From an uncultured Clostridia bacterium (GTDB taxonomy: Bacteria > Bacillota > Clostridia > Oscillospirales > Oscillospiraceae): 6,971 bases of DNA. A model generated the notes under the pieces. That model was not told the DNA's origin. It saw only the letters and a list, made by a program, of their open reading frames with translations, and searched no databases. This document shows, piece by piece, positions 5,383 through 6,971 of the stretch. Each line of letters begins with the position of its first letter. Positions within the stretch are counted from its first letter, which is position 1. Location: NCBI GenBank assembly GCA_947177005.1, contig CAMWSZ010000149.1:1-6971 (forward strand), given 5' to 3'. The position numbers were made by a program, and so were the translations under genes.

Positions 5383-6699
5383 ATGATGTATGAGCCAAAA
5401 CATGTACAGACCTCCCGGCAGCGGCGGTCCCGGGAGACGGAACCGCAGGAAAACGGACAGTCCCGTTCTACGGAGACGGAATGGAGGGAGTCCCGGCGGT
5501 CCCGAACGCAGACGCGGCAGTCTCCACCCCCGCAGAGGTCCCCGGAACCCCGGCAGCGTCCCTACTCCCCCGATCAATACAGCTATCCTCTGACAAAGGA
5601 GGAACAGGAGGCACGCCGTTCCGGCAGCGCGGAGGCACGGCGTCTGCGCTCGCGCGCCAAGCGTAAAAAAAACATTAGCCGTGTCATACCCCTGCTGCTG
5701 GCGGCGGTTCTGCTGGTGACAGGCGCGTGCGCAGGGACGGTGTTCCTGCTGCGCACCCTTTTCGACCGCCATCCCACACAGGAACCACCGGATGTGCCGG
5801 ACGGTATTCTGGATTCGCAGGAGCCGCCGGAGGACCTGCCGGATACGCCCCGGGCGGAGCCGGTGGCCGCGGACAAAACCGTCTTCCGGCCTACGCCGGA
5901 AATCGTCCGGATTGCCGAAGGGGACGAGACGTATTCCAGCGGTTATATGATCCTCGTCGATCTGGATACAGAGACAATCATTGCGGAAAAAAACGCATGG
6001 GCCACCATTCATCCCGCGTCCATGACGAAAATCATGACGCTGCTGGTAGCCGCCGAACACTTGCAGGATTTGACCGGCAGCGCGGTCGTGAGCCAGGAGA
6101 CCATCAATTACTGCATCGAACATGACTGTTCCGTAGCCGGTTTTGCGCCGGGAGAGGAGGCGCCGGTCATGGACCTGCTCTATGGTACGATCCTCCCCTC
6201 CGGCGCGGACGCCGCCCTGACACTGGCCGAATATGTGGCCGGTTCCCAGACGGAATTTGTGCGGATGATGAACGAAAAAGCGGAGGAGCTGGGCATCAGC
6301 CGCACAGCCCATTTTGCCAACTGCATCGGGCTGTATGACGAGTCCAATGTCTGTACCCCCTACGATATGGCGCTCATTCTGAACGCAGCCATGAAAAACG
6401 GCCTGTGCCGTATGGTGCTGGGCGAGCGGATCTATAATATCCAGGCGAGTACGCTGCATCCGGAGGGGCTCAACCTGTCGAACTGGTTCATCCGCCGTAT
6501 CGAGGACCATATGCCGGCTGGAGTGACGGTCAAGGGGGCGAAAACCGGGTTCATCAAAGAGGCCGGGAACTGTGCGGCAAGCTTTGCCGAGGATGCGTCG
6601 GGACACACCTGCATCTGTGTCACCGCAATGGCCGGAAGCGTGTGGCAGTGCATTTTCGACCATGTGGCGCTCTACGAAACCTACGGCTTTGCAGCTTGA
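5383..6699 (+). CDS. D-alanyl-D-alanine carboxypeptidase, peptidase family S11 (DacF/DacA-like), membrane-anchored
   Basis: This penicillin-binding-type serine peptidase trims the terminal D-Ala from peptidoglycan stem peptides outside the membrane. The 438 residues fall into four parts: a cytoplasmic tail of about 98 residues, very rich in Arg, Gln, Ser, Pro and Glu; one membrane segment (about 100-124) acting as an uncleaved N-terminal anchor; a Pro/Asp/Glu-rich extracellular linker (128-170); and the catalytic domain (about 172-430). The catalytic motifs are SMTK (S213, K216), an SxN-position motif reading SGA (273-275, where most S11 enzymes have SGN), and KTG (387-389) in GAKTGF. The domain ends soon after KTG, without the C-terminal beta domain and amphipathic anchor of DacA, which fits the N-terminal anchor. 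ATG 5383 is chosen with GGAG at 5369-5372; ATG 5386 is equally possible. It has its own promoter and terminator, so it is monocistronic. Confidence 0.9.
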   Translation: MMYEPKHVQTSRQRRSRETEPQENGQSRSTETEWRESRRSRTQTRQSPPPQRSPEPRQRPYSPDQYSYPLTKEEQEARRSGSAEARRLRSRAKRKKNISRVIPLLLAAVLLVTGACAGTVFLLRTLFDRHPTQEPPDVPDGILDSQEPPEDLPDTPRAEPVAADKTVFRPTPEIVRIAEGDETYSSGYMILVDLDTETIIAEKNAWATIHPASMTKIMTLLVAAEHLQDLTGSAVVSQETINYCIEHDCSVAGFAPGEEAPVMDLLYGTILPSGADAALTLAEYVAGSQTEFVRMMNEKAEELGISRTAHFANCIGLYDESNVCTPYDMALILNAAMKNGLCRMVLGERIYNIQASTLHPEGLNLSNWFIRRIEDHMPAGVTVKGAKTGFIKEAGNCAASFAEDASGHTCICVTAMAGSVWQCIFDHVALYETYGFAA

Positions 6700-6743
6700 A
6701 AAAGCTCTCTCTTTTGCCGTGGAGCCATGAGACAGCGGAAAAC

Positions 6744-6778
6744 CAGAAAACGGACGGTGAGATACCGTCCGTTTTCTG
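6744..6778 (+). terminator. intrinsic terminator after the carboxypeptidase gene
   Basis: CAGAAAACGGACGGT (6744-6758) pairs perfectly over 15 bases with ACCGTCCGTTTTCTG (6764-6778) around a five-base GAGAT loop. The GC-rich core (CGGACGGT/ACCGTCCG) is followed by TTTTCT, with a matching A-run on the left arm, so it could also work on the minus strand. It begins 45 bases after the carboxypeptidase stop. Confidence 0.92.
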
Positions 6779-6802
6779 CACCCCGGCAAAAGCGGCCGGT
6801 TC

Positions 6803-6814
6803 GGGAGCGCTCCC
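6803..6814. repeat. 12-base palindrome GGGAGCGCTCCC
   Basis: This perfect inverted repeat without spacer sits in the 250-base gap between the carboxypeptidase and the last gene, upstream of the direct repeats at 6821 and 6841. It might be a dimeric regulator site or chance; its GC-rich make-up makes chance more likely than for an AT-rich palindrome. Confidence 0.4.
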
Positions 6815-6820
6815 CTGTCA

Positions 6821-6848
6821 ATTCGAGTCGCACCAGCGCCATTCGAGT
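6821..6848 (+). promoter_or_regulatory. two direct repeats ATTCGAGT, 20 bases apart, upstream of a promoter
   Basis: ATTCGAGT occurs exactly at 6821-6828 and again at 6841-6848. The start-to-start distance of 20 bases is close to two helical turns, and the second copy ends eight bases before the -35 at 6857. This is the geometry of a tandem activator site. The sequence does not match the LytTR consensus, and the binding protein is unknown. Confidence 0.5.
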
Positions 6849-6856
6849 AAAATCTA

Positions 6857-6886
6857 TTGACCCCAATGTCCGGGAACTGTTAAAAT
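6857..6886 (+). promoter_or_regulatory. promoter of the gene at the right edge (TTGACC - 18 - TAAAAT, extended -10)
   Basis: TTGACC (6857-6862, five of six) and TAAAAT (6881-6886, five of six) are 18 bases apart, and TGT directly before the -10 makes an extended -10. Transcription would start near 6893 and give a leader of about 57 bases. With the ATTCGAGT repeats just upstream, this looks like a regulated promoter. Confidence 0.68.
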
Positions 6887-6949
6887 AAGGCAAACCGCCG
6901 CCCCCCGGCGCAGACACCTCCATTTTGGGGCCGGCAAGAGAGGAGACCT

Positions 6950-6971
6950 ATGACCGCAATCATTTATACGG
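6950..6971 (+). CDS. start of an unidentified gene (first seven codons; possibly flavodoxin-like)
   Basis: ATG 6950-6952 follows a clear ribosome binding site (AGAGGAGA, 6939-6946) at close spacing and a good promoter, so a real gene very probably starts here. Only MTAIIYT is visible. Flavodoxin-fold proteins often begin with a strand such as TAIIYTS followed by the FMN-binding loop, so that family is a guess; seven residues cannot establish it. Confidence 0.6.

Noticed and set aside
5287..6789. Minus-strand open frame of 500 codons over the carboxypeptidase
   Set aside because: It is a shadow of a GC-rich gene: rich in His, Arg, Gly and Pro with no domain, while the plus strand has all S11 motifs.

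Overview
The window looks like a chromosomal segment of a moderately GC-rich Firmicute of class Clostridia, probably in the Oscillospiraceae/Ruminococcaceae range. The reasons are the AgrC/AgrA-style two-component pair, strong GGAGG-type ribosome binding sites, sigma-A type promoters (several with an extended -10), a clostridial-style membrane-anchored D,D-carboxypeptidase, and GC-rich codon use. This placement is inference; there is no rRNA or other marker gene in the window.

Layout. At the left edge, on the minus strand, are the first 41 codons of an ABC transporter ATPase, cut off inside its Walker A motif. Divergent from it, on the plus strand, is an operon of a LytTR response regulator (290-994) and a GHKL-family sensor histidine kinase (997-2295). 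The kinase stop codon lies inside the -35 box of a near-consensus promoter that drives a SUKH (SMI1/KNR4)-like protein (2361-3194). Next is a feoB gene (3289-4350) whose reading frame is FeoB-like only to about residue 342; it then runs into an unrelated low-GC stretch and stops, so the second half of the permease is absent. A minus-strand gene for a charged, probably coiled-coil protein of unknown function (4401-5195) converges on it. Divergent from that gene, across a 187-base control region, is a membrane-anchored D-alanyl-D-alanine carboxypeptidase (5383-6699) that ends at a clear intrinsic terminator (6744-6778). The right edge holds a well-formed promoter with an upstream pair of direct repeats and the first seven codons of another gene (possibly flavodoxin-like).

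How the parts relate. The kinase and regulator form one signalling unit and probably act on the divergently encoded ABC transporter, a common arrangement for peptide or antimicrobial sensing and export. The SUKH-like gene, truncated feoB and carboxypeptidase appear to be separate transcription units. No CRISPR array, IS element, tRNA or rRNA was seen. No intergenic gap exceeds 300 bases; the largest (6700-6949) is described below. I do not see a convincing new multi-gene system. The points most worth a second look are the broken feoB junction, the Cys-x-x-Cys ladder in its linker, the orphan SUKH-like gene with its own strong promoter, and the phased repeats before the last gene.
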